Part shown: positions 63,734 to 64,000 of the stretch, piece by piece
How positions within the stretch are numbered: the stretch's first letter is position 1
Layout of the letters: every line of letters begins with the position of its first letter
IMG/VR virus record: IMGVR_UViG_3300036791_000379
Span: 32,182 to 96,181 of that record
Direction: 5' to 3' (one strand)
Source of the DNA: a virus
DNA: 64,000 bases
Notes under the pieces: model-generated
Told to the model about the DNA's origin: nothing
Databases searched by the model: none
The model's input: only the letters and a program-made list of their open reading frames with translations
Position numbers and translations under genes: made by a program

Positions 63734-64000
63734 GATGGAACTCCTATGGAACTCGGCGGAACTCTCTCCGGCGGTGTCTGGATGCCGCAAAAGAGAATGT
63801 TTTTCTCCTTTCGCGATTGGTGCCTTATTACCGAACTGGGCGAGCTGGAAAAACCTGCGAACGTGGAACTCACTTAGCAGGGGCCGTTTCGGACCTATTT
63901 TGGAACCGAAGCAAAAAGATCAATGATTTCATCTATTTGCGAGGAGAATAATCTTCTACACCACCAAAAACCCGAAATTCTGCGGGCGCAATAATTGGAG
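63734..64000. other. Region upstream of terS with GGAACTC repeats
   Basis: No credible gene in about 270 bp. GGAACTC occurs at 63737-63743, 63748-63754 and 63758-63764 (spacings 11 and 10 bp) and again at 63865-63871. The rest is more AT-rich, with 'GATCAATGATTTCATCTATT' like sequence near 63920. It probably holds the late promoter and possibly the packaging site. Confidence 0.6.

Overview
The window is a 64 kb piece of a tailed-phage genome (or a prophage-like contig), GC-rich, with short overlapping genes and frequent GTG starts. The style suggests a phage of an alphaproteobacterium, perhaps of the Bradyrhizobium/Rhodopseudomonas type; this host assignment is an inference. The virion is a mosaic. 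Packaging and head genes are HK97-like: P27-type small terminase, large terminase, HK97-type portal and a prohead protease fused to the capsid protein. The contractile tail is Mu-like: sheath, tube, frameshifted chaperone, tape measure, gpN-like protein, and gp44-, gp45-, gp46-, gp47- and gp48-like baseplate proteins. I see no integrase, transposase, DNA polymerase, helicase or primase, so replication and any integration functions lie outside the window or are supplied by the host.

Layout. (1) 1-3.2 kb: leftward small genes, including an HD-type (p)ppGpp-hydrolase-like enzyme. (2) 3.4-11.3 kb: a rightward operon series of about 22 small genes, mostly unknown, many with zinc-knuckle motifs. 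(3) 11.4-13.05 kb: a noncoding RNA followed by a Ro60 (TROVE plus vWA) gene. The RNA folds as a circularly permuted tRNA mimic, the architecture of bacterial YrlA-type Y RNAs. (4) 13.05-21.64 kb: a leftward operon of about 28 small genes headed by three DNA-binding regulators. (5) 21.64-22.05 kb: an intergenic region with two terminators. (6) 22.05-51.7 kb: the leftward late operon of tail fibres, baseplate, tail, connectors, portal, capsid, two sugar/methyl-transfer-type enzymes, a second capsid-like protein and an effector-like protein. (7) 51.7-56.4 kb: a rightward early-type module, including a superinfection-immunity-like protein, inserted against the direction of the late genes. (8) 56.3-63.7 kb: leftward late genes, namely a second effector-like protein with a RelA/SpoT-like domain, an HNH nuclease, an amidase endolysin, small membrane proteins and the terminase subunits.

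Control. Ten sigma70-type promoters share one design. A TTGACG or TTGACA -35 and a TATATA-like -10 are 17 bp apart, and a palindrome of consensus TATACGAC-N5-GTCGTATA fills the spacer. Most rightward copies carry an extra TACGAC half-site just upstream of the -35. They drive the small-gene blocks on both strands at both ends of the window but not the structural genes, which points to one phage regulator controlling a dispersed early regulon. Two further promoters, at 9.5 kb and 11.4 kb, carry only half-sites.

Most notable: the phage Ro60/Y RNA locus; the shared palindromic promoter regulon; (p)ppGpp-related domains in two different genes; two homologous HK97-fold capsid proteins flanking a glycosyltransferase-like and a methyltransferase-like gene; and a well-formed 57-codon gene hidden out of frame in an effector gene.
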